From: Anaerolineaceae bacterium
Lineage (GTDB): Bacteria; Chloroflexota; Anaerolineae; Anaerolineales; Villigracilaceae
Direction of reading: 5' to 3'
NCBI GenBank assembly: GCA_009772985.1
Contig: WOUS01000006.1
Location: 121,390 to 185,389 of the forward strand
Length of the DNA stretch: 64,000 nt
The position numbers and the translations under genes are program-made. Positions 25,999 through 34,727 of the stretch are shown in pieces; the first letter of the stretch is position 1; each line of letters begins with the position of its first letter. A model generated the notes under the pieces. That model saw only the letters and a program-made list of their open reading frames with translations. It made no database searches and was not told where the DNA came from.

Positions 25999-27186
25999 AT
26001 GACCCAACCCTTCGTCAAACCCCGCTACGACGCGGGCGGATTTGCCTCGCTGCCGGGGCGCGTCCTGGACCTCCTGTCTGCCCGCCGTTACGACGCCGTC
26101 ATCCTGCTCCTACTGGACGGCTTCGGCTGGCGCTTCGTGGAGAAATTCCAGGGCGAGCCTTTCCTGGCACGCGCCGCCCGCTCCGGGCGGATCGAGAAAC
26201 TGACCGCCCAGTTCCCGTCCACCACTGCCGCGCACATCACCACCCTCCACACCGGGATGCCGGTTGGCGAACACGGCATCTTCGAGTGGAACTACTACGA
26301 GCCGGACCTGGACGCCGTCATCGCGCCGCTGCTCTTCTCCTTCGCCGGGACGACGCAGCGCGACACGCTCAAGGAGGCAGGCGTGAAGCCGCGCCGGCTC
26401 TTCCCGCAGTCCACACTCTACCAGCCGCTCAAGAAGCAGGGCGTGACGGCTTCCATCCTCCAGCACCGCGAGTACACCCCCTCCACGTATTCGGATGCCG
26501 TCTATCGCGGCGCGGCCGCCAGCGGTTACAAGACTTTGCCCCAGGCGCTGGTCAACCTGGGCGAGGCGCTGGCAAAGTCAACGCCGCCCGCGTACTTTTT
26601 CCTCTACTACGACCGGATTGACGGCGTCAGCCACGAGCACGGCCCGGACTCGGCGCAGACCACCGCCGAGATCCGCATGTCCCTGCTGGCGCTGGAACAC
26701 GTCTTCATGCAGGCGCTGGCCGGGACGAAAAAGAAGGTCATGTTCCTGCTCACCGCCGACCACGGCCAGTCGGAGGTGGACCCGGCCACGACGGTCTTCA
26801 TCAACCGCGACCCGCGTTTCGCCGGGGTCGGGAAATTCCTGCGGACAGACCGCGCCGGGCATCCGCTCGTGCCGGGCGGCTCCTGCCGGGACTTTTTTCT
26901 CTACATCCGCGGCGGGCTGGTGGACGAGGCGCAGGCCTTCCTCTCGGCCCGGCTGGAGGGGCAGGCCGAGGTCCGCAAAGTGGCGGAACTGGCCGAGGCG
27001 GGGTACTTCGGCCCGCTGGTCAGTCCAAAGTTCCGGTCCCGCGCCGGGGATTTGGTCATCCTTCCCTATCGCGGTGAATCGGTCTGGTGGTACGAGAAGA
27101 ACAAGTTCGACCAGAAATACTACGGCCACCACGGCGGACTGACCGCGCAGGAAATGGAAATCCCACTGGTGCTTTGGGAAATGTGA
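25999..27186 (+). CDS. Type I phosphodiesterase / nucleotide pyrophosphatase family protein
   Basis: The 395-residue protein has the alkaline-phosphatase-like fold markers: VILLLLDGFGWRF (metal Asp) near residue 36, STTAAHITTLHTGMPVGEHGIFEW with the nucleophilic Thr near 75-98, and LTADHGQSEVDP (metal Asp/His) near 253. No signal peptide is present, so it may act in the cytoplasm on a nucleotide or phospho-sugar diester. The start is the ATG after TACAAT; longer frames run into the STAS gene region. Confidence 0.85.
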   Translation: MTQPFVKPRYDAGGFASLPGRVLDLLSARRYDAVILLLLDGFGWRFVEKFQGEPFLARAARSGRIEKLTAQFPSTTAAHITTLHTGMPVGEHGIFEWNYYEPDLDAVIAPLLFSFAGTTQRDTLKEAGVKPRRLFPQSTLYQPLKKQGVTASILQHREYTPSTYSDAVYRGAAASGYKTLPQALVNLGEALAKSTPPAYFFLYYDRIDGVSHEHGPDSAQTTAEIRMSLLALEHVFMQALAGTKKKVMFLLTADHGQSEVDPATTVFINRDPRFAGVGKFLRTDRAGHPLVPGGSCRDFFLYIRGGLVDEAQAFLSARLEGQAEVRKVAELAEAGYFGPLVSPKFRSRAGDLVILPYRGESVWWYEKNKFDQKYYGHHGGLTAQEMEIPLVLWEM

Positions 27187-27296
27187 TGTAAAATTGAGTC
27201 ACACTTTGTCACCGTCGCAAATGCGCCGGTACCTATACCAATAGACAGCTATCTCACCCCTAATTCTGATAACCCATCTAAACACCTGGAGGAACA

Positions 27297-27740
27297 ATGA
27301 CTTACCACACTGTAATTCTTGCCGGCAACCTTGGACGCGACCCCGAAATGCGATATACCCCGGATGGGAAGGCCGTCACCAACTTTTCCATCGCCGTCAA
27401 TGACGATTACACCAATAACAACGGTGAACGCGTAAAAAGAACCATCTGGGTGCGCGTCTCTGCCTGGGGAAAACAGGCCGAGAGTTGCAATCAGTATCTT
27501 AAAAAAGGCTCCAAAGCGCTGGTGGAGGGCCGCCTGACCGCGGATGCCGCCACCGGCGGACCGCGCGTCTGGACCGGGCAGGACGGCCAGCCGCGCGCCT
27601 CGTTCGAGATCAGCGCCAATACCGTGCGCTTCCTGAGTTCGCGCAGTGACGCGGATGCCGGAGGCGCGGGCGCCGCCCCGGCCGCCGCGGGCGACGAATC
27701 CATGGCCGCCCCCGTCGAAGAAGAGAACATCCCCTTCTAA
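27297..27740 (+). CDS. ssb: Single-stranded DNA-binding protein
   Basis: The 147-residue protein has an N-terminal OB fold (TVILAGNLGRDPEMRYTPDGKAVTNFSIAVND, about 6-37; WVRVSAWGKQAESC near 51-64), a Gly/Ala-rich linker and the acidic tip EEENIPF that recruits repair and replication proteins. TGGAGGAAC precedes the ATG. The following gap is filled by a CACGGA-type palindromic repeat before the DUF3467 gene. Confidence 0.95.
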   Translation: MTYHTVILAGNLGRDPEMRYTPDGKAVTNFSIAVNDDYTNNNGERVKRTIWVRVSAWGKQAESCNQYLKKGSKALVEGRLTADAATGGPRVWTGQDGQPRASFEISANTVRFLSSRSDADAGGAGAAPAAAGDESMAAPVEEENIPF

Positions 27741-27761
27741 CCGTACAGGACACAACACTTT

Positions 27762-27845
27762 TTTGGACACGGATGACGCGGAAATCACGGAGACCTTCCG
27801 GGGATACGAAGACGATCCGTCCTCTCCGTCAAATCCGTGTCCAAA
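27762..27845. repeat. CACGGA-type palindromic element, copy 1
   Basis: Ends TTTGGACACGGAT and ATCCGTGTCCAAA form a perfect 13-base inverted repeat. The interior reads ATCACGGAGACCTTCCG, then GATACG and ATCCGTCC...TCCGTC. A homologous copy with the same order of words is at 41545-41637. Confidence 0.65.
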
Positions 27846-27870
27846 GAAATTTTCCAGATAAGAGGTACTC

Positions 27871-28221
27871 ATGGCCCTCCCCCCTCCCAAACCCGGCACG
27901 CCCATCCCGCTCGAGATCCCGCCGCACGTCCAGCCGGCCTACGCCAACCTGGCGCGCATCTCGCACGCCCCGGCGGAGTTCGTGCTCGACTTCGCCCGCT
28001 TTCTGCCCGGCGACGGCAAGGCAGTGGTGACGGCGCGCGTGGTCATGTCGCCGGTGGCGCTGAAACTGTTCCTCCAGGCCGCGGCCGAAAACCTGGCGCG
28101 CTTCGAGACCAACTTCGGGACCATCAACCTGCCCAGCGGTGGATCCTCCTCGCTGGCCGACCACCTCTTCCGGCCCTTTCACGGGCCGCAAGAGCCGCCG
28201 CCGGATAAGGACAAGAAATAA
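27871..28221 (+). CDS. DUF3467 family protein
   Basis: The 116-residue protein matches DUF3467: an N-terminal YANLARISHAPAEFVLDFARFLPG (about 25-48), then ARVVMSPVALKLFLQAAAENLARFETNFGTI (about 56-86). The family has no established role. It begins a compact run of four + strand genes with gaps of 3 bases or overlaps. Pro-rich ends (residues 4-16 and 105-113) are probably disordered. Confidence 0.85.
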   Translation: MALPPPKPGTPIPLEIPPHVQPAYANLARISHAPAEFVLDFARFLPGDGKAVVTARVVMSPVALKLFLQAAAENLARFETNFGTINLPSGGSSSLADHLFRPFHGPQEPPPDKDKK

Positions 28222-28224
28222 CCC

Positions 28225-28905
28225 ATGCAAAAACTGGAAGCCATCGCCGACCAGATCCGCCAGTCGTTCGAGACGCGCACCGCCGCGCGTGACCAGGCGC
28301 TTTCGCAGGCGCGAGCGCTCACCCGCGCCTGCGCCCTGTCCATCCGCGCCGTCCATCGCGACGAGGCGGATGTCATGCAGGAGCGCCTGGAAGAAGCCAG
28401 GATACTCGCCGCATCCCTGCGCGCCGGCCTGGCCGGCTTCCCCGACCTGTACTTCGCCGGCTACACCCAGGACGCCCTCAAGGAATTTGCCGAAGCCAAC
28501 ATCACCTGCGCCCTCATCCGCCACCAGCCGCTCCCCACGCTCGAAGAACTGGACCTGCCCGCCGCCACCTACCTGAACGGGCTGGCCGAATCCATCGGCG
28601 AGATGCGCCGCCGCTGTCTCGACATGCTCCGCCAGGGCAACTCCGCCGAAGCGGAGCACATGCTCGGCCACATGGACGACATCTTCTCCATCCTGGTGAC
28701 GATGGACTACCCCGACGCCATCACCAACGGGCTGCGCCGCCAGACCGACGTGGCGCGCGCCATCATCGAACGCACGCGCGGCGACCTGACCTTCAGCCTG
28801 CGCGGCGAACAACTGGAGAAATCCATCTCCCGCCTGGGCGCGCAATTGCCCGGCCTGGCCCCGCTGCCCGAAAGCGGTCCGCTTGCCCCGCCGGAAGAAG
28901 AATAA
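28225..28905 (+). CDS. Translin-family protein
   Basis: The 226-residue protein is largely helical and carries the translin pattern in the C-terminal half: HMDDIFSILVTMDYPDAITNGLRRQTDVARAIIERTRGDLTFSLR (about 151-195). The N-terminal half has IRAVHRDEADVMQERLEEAR and YFAGYTQDALKEFAEANIT. Eukaryotic translin binds RNA/DNA and, with TRAX, degrades small RNA; archaeal and bacterial relatives are poorly studied. Acidic residues of the TRAX-type active site cannot be assigned confidently. It lies 3 bases after the DUF3467 gene, downstream of ssb. Confidence 0.8.
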   Translation: MQKLEAIADQIRQSFETRTAARDQALSQARALTRACALSIRAVHRDEADVMQERLEEARILAASLRAGLAGFPDLYFAGYTQDALKEFAEANITCALIRHQPLPTLEELDLPAATYLNGLAESIGEMRRRCLDMLRQGNSAEAEHMLGHMDDIFSILVTMDYPDAITNGLRRQTDVARAIIERTRGDLTFSLRGEQLEKSISRLGAQLPGLAPLPESGPLAPPEEE

Positions 28906-28908
28906 TCC

Positions 28909-29562
28909 ATGCCCAAGAGCGGCCGCCGTCACCGCCTGATGATCTACACATATATGCTCAACCGCTGGTGGCGCGCCACGCTGGCGCTCGGCCTGTCGCT
29001 GTTCATCCTGGCCGCCGGGCTGGGCGGGCTGCCCCTGCTCATGCCCCAGGTTCCGTTCCTGTGGGTGGACGATTGGAAACTCTGGCTGGTCGGGGGCGCC
29101 GGCGGGTTCGCCATCCTCGTCACCATCTTCCTGGCCGCCGTCCGCAAATCCGCCTACGTCCAGCCGTTCGAAAACCACCTCCGGCTGGTCACCCCCTTCC
29201 TGCGCCTCAACATTTCCTACCGCCGTTTCCGCCGCACGTACGCGGACGAATTCCAGCGCCTCTTTCCCCTCAAGAAATTCAAGGCATGGAAACGGGAAAT
29301 GCTCGAACCGCTGGCCGGGCGGACCGTGCTGGTCGTCGAGCTGACCGCCTTCCCGGTGCCGCGCTGGACCCTGCGCCTGTTCCTCGCCCCCTTCTTTTTT
29401 CCCGACCGGACGCCGCGCCTCGCCCTGCTCGTCCCGGAATGGATGGCGCTCAGCACCGAAATGGACAGCCTGCGCGGCACTTACCAGGATGCCCGTCGCC
29501 CCGCCCCGGAACAGAATCCCGCCGCCAGTCTGCTGGCCGGGCTGAAAAATCCCCCGAAATGA
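28909..29562 (+). CDS. Membrane protein of unknown function
   Basis: The 217-residue protein has two membrane helices (about 22-46 and 59-81) followed by a soluble part that could resemble a small membrane-proximal PH-like domain (YVQPFENHLRLVTPFLRLNISYRRFRRTYADEF). It starts 3 bases after the translin-family gene and overlaps the next gene by 4 bases, so it is translated in the same operon. I do not recognise the family. Confidence 0.65.
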   Translation: MPKSGRRHRLMIYTYMLNRWWRATLALGLSLFILAAGLGGLPLLMPQVPFLWVDDWKLWLVGGAGGFAILVTIFLAAVRKSAYVQPFENHLRLVTPFLRLNISYRRFRRTYADEFQRLFPLKKFKAWKREMLEPLAGRTVLVVELTAFPVPRWTLRLFLAPFFFPDRTPRLALLVPEWMALSTEMDSLRGTYQDARRPAPEQNPAASLLAGLKNPPK

Positions 29563-29987
29563 ACGTCTACTTTGCCTGTTCCATCACCGGCGGGCGGGAG
29601 TTCGAACCCGTTTACCGAGCGATCACTGCCGCACTCCTGGCAGACAGGCACACGGTCCCGACCGCTCACATCGCCGGTCCGGACGTGAAAGCGCTCGAGG
29701 CGTCCGTCTCCCCGCGCGAAATCTACGCGCGGGATGCAGCCTGGATGCGTGCCTGCGACGCGCTGGTGGCCGAGGTCAGCACCCCGTCGCATGGGGTCGG
29801 CTACGAGGTCGCGTTTGCCCTGAACCTCGGCAAGCGCGTCCTGTGCCTGTACCGGGTGGGGCAGTCCGTCTCGAAGATGATCACCGGGAACCCGGCCCCA
29901 AACCTGCGCGTGGTCTCCTACCGTGACGCGGGCGAAGCGGTCCAGACCATCCGCGCCTTTCTCAACCTACCATCGGTCGAATTGTGA
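29559..29987 (+). CDS. 2'-deoxynucleoside 5'-phosphate N-hydrolase-like protein
   Basis: The 142-residue protein belongs to the nucleoside 2-deoxyribosyltransferase superfamily: VYFACSITGGREF at residues 3-15, IYARDAAWMRACDALVAEVSTPSHGVGYEVAFAL near 56-90 with the catalytic Glu in GVGYE, then GKRVLCLY. This pattern is closest to the DNPH1/Rcl group, which hydrolyses deoxynucleoside monophosphates to base and deoxyribose 5-phosphate. ATGA overlap fixes the start. A nucleotide-pool role fits the ssb neighbourhood only loosely. Confidence 0.8.
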   Translation: MNVYFACSITGGREFEPVYRAITAALLADRHTVPTAHIAGPDVKALEASVSPREIYARDAAWMRACDALVAEVSTPSHGVGYEVAFALNLGKRVLCLYRVGQSVSKMITGNPAPNLRVVSYRDAGEAVQTIRAFLNLPSVEL

Positions 29988-30052
29988 AGATAGTCACGAA
30001 TAATCCATGACTTTACGCTCTAGCATCCTGCCGCCGAGTGGACTATCATAAT

Positions 30053-30153
30053 GAGTGGAGACGGGATTAGGACACCTCCAACTTTCTCTTCACTGTCTCC
30101 TCCTTTGGCGAATGCCTCCGCAGGGTACGCTCCACCCGGCGGAGGCAGTTTTT
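30053..30153 (+). ncRNA. Candidate small RNA
   Basis: A GGAGAC word at about 30057-30062 pairs with GTCTCC at about 30094-30099, and a strong hairpin (TGCCTCCGC / GCGGAGGCA, 30113-30147) with GTTTTT ends the segment. A TATCAT/CATAAT just upstream is a weak -10. Alternatively it is the 3' end of the preceding operon. No known RNA family was recognised. Confidence 0.3.
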
Positions 30154-30160
30154 AAAACGA

Positions 30161-30189
30161 AAACGCAGAGACACAGCCTCTGCGTTTTT
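30161..30189. terminator. Terminator between convergent genes
   Basis: AAACGCAGAG and CTCTGCGTTT arms are followed by a T-run, with an A-run on the other side. It can serve the + strand operon and the convergent histidine kinase gene. The full gap 29988-30313 also holds the RNA candidate and the palindrome at 30219-30282. Confidence 0.75.
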
Positions 30190-30218
30190 GTTATTAGACA
30201 TTATTTGTAATAACACCC

Positions 30219-30282
30219 TTTGCATCGAATTGCCCAAATTTCACGAATCTTCTTCGGGTAATTCGTGAAAATTCGATGCAAA
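30219..30282. repeat. Long AT-rich inverted repeat
   Basis: Outer arms TTTGCATCGAATT / AATTCGATGCAAA and inner arms TTTCACGAAT / ATTCGTGAAA form a long stem with a 7-base bulge. It resembles a degraded AATTCGTG-type dispersed palindrome. Confidence 0.55.
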
Positions 30283-30313
30283 AAAAACAGGCAAGTGCAA
30301 TTACCGATAAAGT

Positions 30314-31777
30314 CTATTTTGTCGGCCGTGTATCTTCTGGCCGGTAGGTTGGCAGCACCACGATGAACGTGGTTCCTTCCCCGATCACCGATTCGACCCA
30401 GATGCGCCCGTGGTGGTTGTCAACGATGGATTTGACGATCGCCAGTCCCAGCCCCGAACCGCCAACGCCCTTGGGGACGTTGCTAGCGCGGTAGAACTTG
30501 TCGAAGATGTGCGGCTGGTCGGCGGGCGGGATGCCCACGCCGGAATCCGCCACGCGCAGGATCACCTGTCCATCCTGGACTTCCACTTCGACGGAAAGGT
30601 TGCCGCCTTCGGGCGTGTATTTGATGGCGTTGCCGATCAGGTTGTCCAGCATCTGCCGCAGGCGGATCGGGTTGCCGCGCAGGCTGGGGATCTGCTCGGG
30701 CAGTTCGAGGCGGAGTTGCTGCTTGCGTTCGCTGATCTGCGGGCGCATGTTCTCGATCGTGTATGAGATGATCCCCTCCAGCGGGATGGTCTCTTTCTGG
30801 CTGTCGAACCCGGCCTCGATGCGTCCCAGCTCCAGCAGGTCGTTCACCAGGGCGGTGATGTTCTGCACGCTCGCCGTAACACGGTGGACGAATTCCTTTT
30901 GCTGGTCGGTAAGAGGTCCGATGCGCCCAAGCAGTTCCACGTATCCCAGGATGGCGGTCAGGGGCGAGCGCAGGTCGTGCGAAACCGTGTGGACGAATTC
31001 CGTCTTTAATCGGTCAATCTGTTTCAGGTGGGTGATGTCTTGCAGGGTGATCGCCGCGCCGATGCCGGGGATGGGCGTGTATTGCGCGCTCAAAACGCGC
31101 CCGTCGTCGAATGTGATTTCGCTGTGCGGGAGGGAGTTGTTCGCCCCGGTCGTCAGGAGCGTGCGCAGGTCGGGGTGCGGGATCAATTCCAGGGCCGGTT
31201 TGCCGCCCAACTCGTCCTCTTTCCAGAGGCCGAACTCCCGCCGCGCCGCCGGGTTGATCAGCAGGATGTGCGTCTTTTCGTCGAGGATAATCACGCCGTC
31301 TTCGATGTGGTTGATGACGATGTCGAGCTTCTGCATGTCGTCGAGGCGCTGTTGCAGTGAGGCGGTCGTGCGCCGGACCTCGCGCCGGGTCCAGTCGCCG
31401 ATGCGATTGGCGCGCCGGATGCTGTTTGCCACCGCCTGCTCGATGCTGCCTATTTTCAGCGGCGGGGCCAGCACGTCGCTCATGCCGATGTGCAGGGCTT
31501 TCTTGACCGTCTGCGGGGAATCGGCGTGGAGGAACAACAGGATCGGCAGGGTGGGGAAGCGTTCCAGCAGTTCGGCGGAAATCGCCAGCCCATCACCGCC
31601 GCCCAGTTTCTCGGCAATGATCAGCAGCGCCGGCGTGGATTCCTGCAACGCCTGGTCCAGCGCCTTGCGGTCCTGGGCAATGGCAACACTGTACGAGGCT
31701 GCCGCCAGCGCGCGTTCAAACAGCGGCAGGACTTGAGAGTCATCGAACGCCAGTAAAACCAGATCATTTTTTGGCAT
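30314..31777 (-). CDS. Hybrid sensor histidine kinase with degenerate receiver
   Basis: The 487-residue soluble protein has an N-terminal receiver-like domain (about 1-120), a PAS domain (about 150-250), HisKA with TVSHDLRSPLTAILGY (phospho-His near 270) and HATPase_c with NLIGNAIKYTPEGG and DSGVGIPPADQPHIFDKFYRA. In the receiver, the usual phospho-acceptor position reads PALLIIAEK with Ala instead of Asp, and the Lys near beta-5 is absent (SDVLAPP), so it is probably not phosphorylated. It follows the GAF/receiver gene after 8 bases. Confidence 0.88.
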   Translation of the reverse strand: MPKNDLVLLAFDDSQVLPLFERALAAASYSVAIAQDRKALDQALQESTPALLIIAEKLGGGDGLAISAELLERFPTLPILLFLHADSPQTVKKALHIGMSDVLAPPLKIGSIEQAVANSIRRANRIGDWTRREVRRTTASLQQRLDDMQKLDIVINHIEDGVIILDEKTHILLINPAARREFGLWKEDELGGKPALELIPHPDLRTLLTTGANNSLPHSEITFDDGRVLSAQYTPIPGIGAAITLQDITHLKQIDRLKTEFVHTVSHDLRSPLTAILGYVELLGRIGPLTDQQKEFVHRVTASVQNITALVNDLLELGRIEAGFDSQKETIPLEGIISYTIENMRPQISERKQQLRLELPEQIPSLRGNPIRLRQMLDNLIGNAIKYTPEGGNLSVEVEVQDGQVILRVADSGVGIPPADQPHIFDKFYRASNVPKGVGGSGLGLAIVKSIVDNHHGRIWVESVIGEGTTFIVVLPTYRPEDTRPTK

Positions 31778-31785
31778 GAAGCACC

Positions 31786-32961
31786 CTATCCACTCGCGGG
31801 CGGGACCTTTGACCGGGGAGGCCGATCCACGCCCACCATTTCCAAAACGCGCTGCAACGCGGACTGGACCGTCTGGAGCGCCTGGCGCTGTTCATCGGTC
31901 AGCGCTCCCATTTTCCCGGTCAGAGCCAGGTCAACCGGGTACGTCACCGGCTGCAACTGGCCCAGGATTTCCTTGCGCAACGCCTGGAGTTGTTCCAGTT
32001 TGTGTTTTTCGCCGGCCTGGGCTGCATCCGCCGACTCTTGCAGAGCGCGGAAAAGACGGCTGTTGACCAGCGAAACGGATGCATAGTCTGTCACCGCTTC
32101 CAGCAGGGCCTGCATGTTCCGGTCGAACGGCTGGTCGGTTTTGCGGACAACCACCAGCAGCCCGATCACCTCCTGCTGGATCTTGACCGGCACCACCACC
32201 GCCGACTTGCCCAGCGCAGCCACCTTGAACCGCTGGAGCGGGTCGCCGTTGATGGCCAGCGTCTCGCCGGAAAGCGCCACCAGCGAACTGATGCCGTCGT
32301 CGAGCGGCTGGCCGGTTTTCTTCGCCCAGGCTTCGGGGAGGTTGCGGTGCGCCGCCAGCAGGAAGGTCTTGGTGCGCTCGTCCCGCAGCAACAGCCAGCC
32401 GAAGTCCGCCTCGGCCACGTATACCATCCCCTCGACAATTTTGTCAAACAGAATGCGCTGGTCGGTGATCGAAATCACGGCCTTGCCGACCGCGAAGATG
32501 GTGGTCAATTCGCGCACCCGCCGCTGGAGTTCCTGGTTGGTTTCCTGCAACTGCCGGTCCAACTGCTGGCCGGCGCGGCGTTCGCGCACCTGTTTCAAAA
32601 CGCGCTCGACCGCAGAGATGATTTCCGCCTCGCGCGCCGGCCACAGCAGGTAATCGGAAGCCCCCAGGCGGAAGGCCTGGATGACGTTGTTTTCCTGGCC
32701 CTTTTCTGCAAGCACGATCAGCGGGGTGGAGTTGCCCTGCGAGTTCAGCGCCACGAGCAGGTCCTTGCCGCTCAACCCGGGCAGGTTCAGGTTCGTGATG
32801 ACCAGGTCGGGGGTAAACTGGACCGCCTGCTGGATGGCGGTGTTGGCGTCCCCCGCCACCTGGACCTGGTAGCCCAGCGGCTGGAGCGCCTGGCGCGCGA
32901 TCACATCGCAGATGTCCGGGTCACTTTCGACGAGCAGGATACGTTCAGCGTTGGTATTCAT
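31786..32961 (-). CDS. Pseudo-receiver and GAF domain protein
   Basis: The 391-residue protein has a receiver-like domain (residues 1-125), a coiled coil (QLDRQLQETNQELQRRVREL) and a GAF domain (about 160-310). The acidic start (LLVESDPDICD) is kept, but the phospho-acceptor position is Asn (PDLVITNLNLPGLSG) and the conserved Lys is Trp (SDYLLWPAREAE). It probably signals without phosphorylation, perhaps to the kinase encoded 8 bases downstream. TATTAT lies 8 bases before the ATG (leaderless start). Confidence 0.85.
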   Translation of the reverse strand: MNTNAERILLVESDPDICDVIARQALQPLGYQVQVAGDANTAIQQAVQFTPDLVITNLNLPGLSGKDLLVALNSQGNSTPLIVLAEKGQENNVIQAFRLGASDYLLWPAREAEIISAVERVLKQVRERRAGQQLDRQLQETNQELQRRVRELTTIFAVGKAVISITDQRILFDKIVEGMVYVAEADFGWLLLRDERTKTFLLAAHRNLPEAWAKKTGQPLDDGISSLVALSGETLAINGDPLQRFKVAALGKSAVVVPVKIQQEVIGLLVVVRKTDQPFDRNMQALLEAVTDYASVSLVNSRLFRALQESADAAQAGEKHKLEQLQALRKEILGQLQPVTYPVDLALTGKMGALTDEQRQALQTVQSALQRVLEMVGVDRPPRSKVPPASG

Positions 32962-32969
32962 GTTGTTTT

Positions 32970-32975
32970 ATAATA
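32970..32975 (-). promoter_or_regulatory. Leaderless -10 box of the pseudo-receiver gene
   Basis: TATTAT on the minus strand, 8 bases before the ATG and without a ribosome site. The rest of the 153-base gap to the glucosidase gene contains only a GCCCGG/CCGGGC hairpin near 33051-33071. Confidence 0.45.
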
Positions 32976-33114
32976 GCACAATTACGGAACACACGTTGGA
33001 ACATTGCAGTAATTGTAACACTTAACACAACTGAGACTGAGGCGACGCGATTGCCCGGCCTGCAAGACCGGGCAGCGATGAGCAATCAGCGCCAGGGATA
33101 AACAAGGAACATAG

Positions 33115-34716
33115 ATGATGAATGACTTCCTCTGGTGGCGCGACGGCGTCATCTACCAGATCTACCCGCGTTCCTTCGCCGACAGCAACGGCGACGGGCT
33201 GGGCGACCTGCCCGGCGTCACCTCCCGCCTCGATTACCTGTCCGACCTGGGCGTTGACGCCATCTGGCTCTCGCCTTTTTACCCGACCCCCGACAAGGAT
33301 TTCGGCTACGACATCAGCGAATACTGTGACGTGGACCCGCGCTTCGGCACACTGGCCGACTTCGACCGGCTCGTGACCGGGGCGCACCGCCGCGGCATCC
33401 GCGTGGTGCTGGATATGGTGATGAACCACACCTCGGACCAGCATCCCTGGTTTTTGGAATCGCGTTCCAGCCGCGACAACCCGAAGCGGGACTGGTTCAT
33501 CTGGCGGGACAGGCCGAACAACTGGCAGGCCTCCTTTGGCGGCAAAGCCTGGACCTTCGACCCCGTCACGGGCCAATACTTTCTCCACCTCTTCACTCCC
33601 GCACAGCCAGACGTGAACTGGCGCAACCCCGAGGTCCGCAAAGCGCAACTGGACGCCTTCCGCTTCTGGCTGGAGCGCGGCGTGGACGGCTTCCGCCTCG
33701 ACGTGTTCAACGCCTATTTCAAGGATGACCGGTTTCGCAGCAACCCGCCCAAGTTCGGCCTGCGCGGCTTCGACCGGCAGGAACACATCCACGACATTGA
33801 CCAGCCGGAGATGATGCCCCTGCTGGACGAATTGCGCGCCCTGCTCGATTCCTACCCGGAGCGGTACGCGGTCGGTGAGACGTATCTCGGCGCTCCGGAA
33901 AAAGCCGTCTCGTATTGCGGGCCCGATAAACTGCACGCCGCGTTCAGTTTCGATTTCACCATGCCTGCCTCCGAAGCCGCCGCGGCACTGAGAATCCACC
34001 CATTCAACCCGGATTGGGTCCTGCAAAAGATACTGGAGCGCGAAGCGGCTTTCGACGCGGCCGGGGTCTGGCCGACGACGGTGATGAGCAACCACGATGT
34101 GATGCGTGCCGCCAGCCGCACCTGCCGCGGCGCAGACGACCGCATGGCAAAACTCGCCATGGCCCTGCTCCTGACCTTGCGCGGCACGCCGTTCCTGTAC
34201 TATGGCGAGGAGATTGGGATGCGCGACCTCGCGCTGAAACGTAGCGAAATCATGGACCCGCCCGGCAAAAAATACTGGCCCATCTACCCCGGCCGCGACG
34301 GCTGCCGCTCGCCGATGCAATGGGACGCTTCGCCGAATGCCGGGTTTTCGTCCGCGCAGCCCTGGCTGAAAGTGAATCCCGACTACCCGCGTCGCAACGT
34401 GGCCGCCCAGCGCGCGGACCCGGATTCACTCTTCAATTTCACGAAGAAGTTGATTGCGCTTCGCAAGGGAACACCTGCCCTGCGAGGCGGCAATTTCGTC
34501 CCGCTGACAGGTTGTCCGCGCGGCGTGCTGGCCTACCTGCGCCGCGCCGCAGAGCAGACTGTGCTCGTGGCGCTCAACTTCAGCGGGAGGGCGGCCAGGC
34601 TCCCGGTCCCGGCGGCGGCGTGGACGCCGCTACTCTCCACCGGTGCGCTCCCGGCGGAGGTCCGGACCGAGGTCCGGCTCGCCCCGCACGAAGTCCTGCT
34701 CCTCATCAACTCCTGA
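33115..34716 (+). CDS. GH13 alpha-glucosidase / oligo-1,6-glucosidase-like enzyme
   Basis: The 533-residue cytoplasmic enzyme has the GH13 conserved regions: VVLDMVMNHTS (I, about 100-110), DGFRLDVFN with the nucleophile Asp (II, near 194), VGETYLG with the acid Glu (III, near 257) and VMSNHD (IV, near 325). The opening WWRDGVIYQIYPRSFADSNGDGLGDLPG is typical of oligo-1,6-glucosidases and related alpha-glucosidases. The exact bond specificity cannot be told. AAGGAAC precedes the ATG pair. It heads a run of + strand genes and is followed after 11 bases by a methyltransferase. Confidence 0.9.
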   Translation: MMNDFLWWRDGVIYQIYPRSFADSNGDGLGDLPGVTSRLDYLSDLGVDAIWLSPFYPTPDKDFGYDISEYCDVDPRFGTLADFDRLVTGAHRRGIRVVLDMVMNHTSDQHPWFLESRSSRDNPKRDWFIWRDRPNNWQASFGGKAWTFDPVTGQYFLHLFTPAQPDVNWRNPEVRKAQLDAFRFWLERGVDGFRLDVFNAYFKDDRFRSNPPKFGLRGFDRQEHIHDIDQPEMMPLLDELRALLDSYPERYAVGETYLGAPEKAVSYCGPDKLHAAFSFDFTMPASEAAAALRIHPFNPDWVLQKILEREAAFDAAGVWPTTVMSNHDVMRAASRTCRGADDRMAKLAMALLLTLRGTPFLYYGEEIGMRDLALKRSEIMDPPGKKYWPIYPGRDGCRSPMQWDASPNAGFSSAQPWLKVNPDYPRRNVAAQRADPDSLFNFTKKLIALRKGTPALRGGNFVPLTGCPRGVLAYLRRAAEQTVLVALNFSGRAARLPVPAAAWTPLLSTGALPAEVRTEVRLAPHEVLLLINS

Positions 34717-34727
34717 TTGGATGACCC

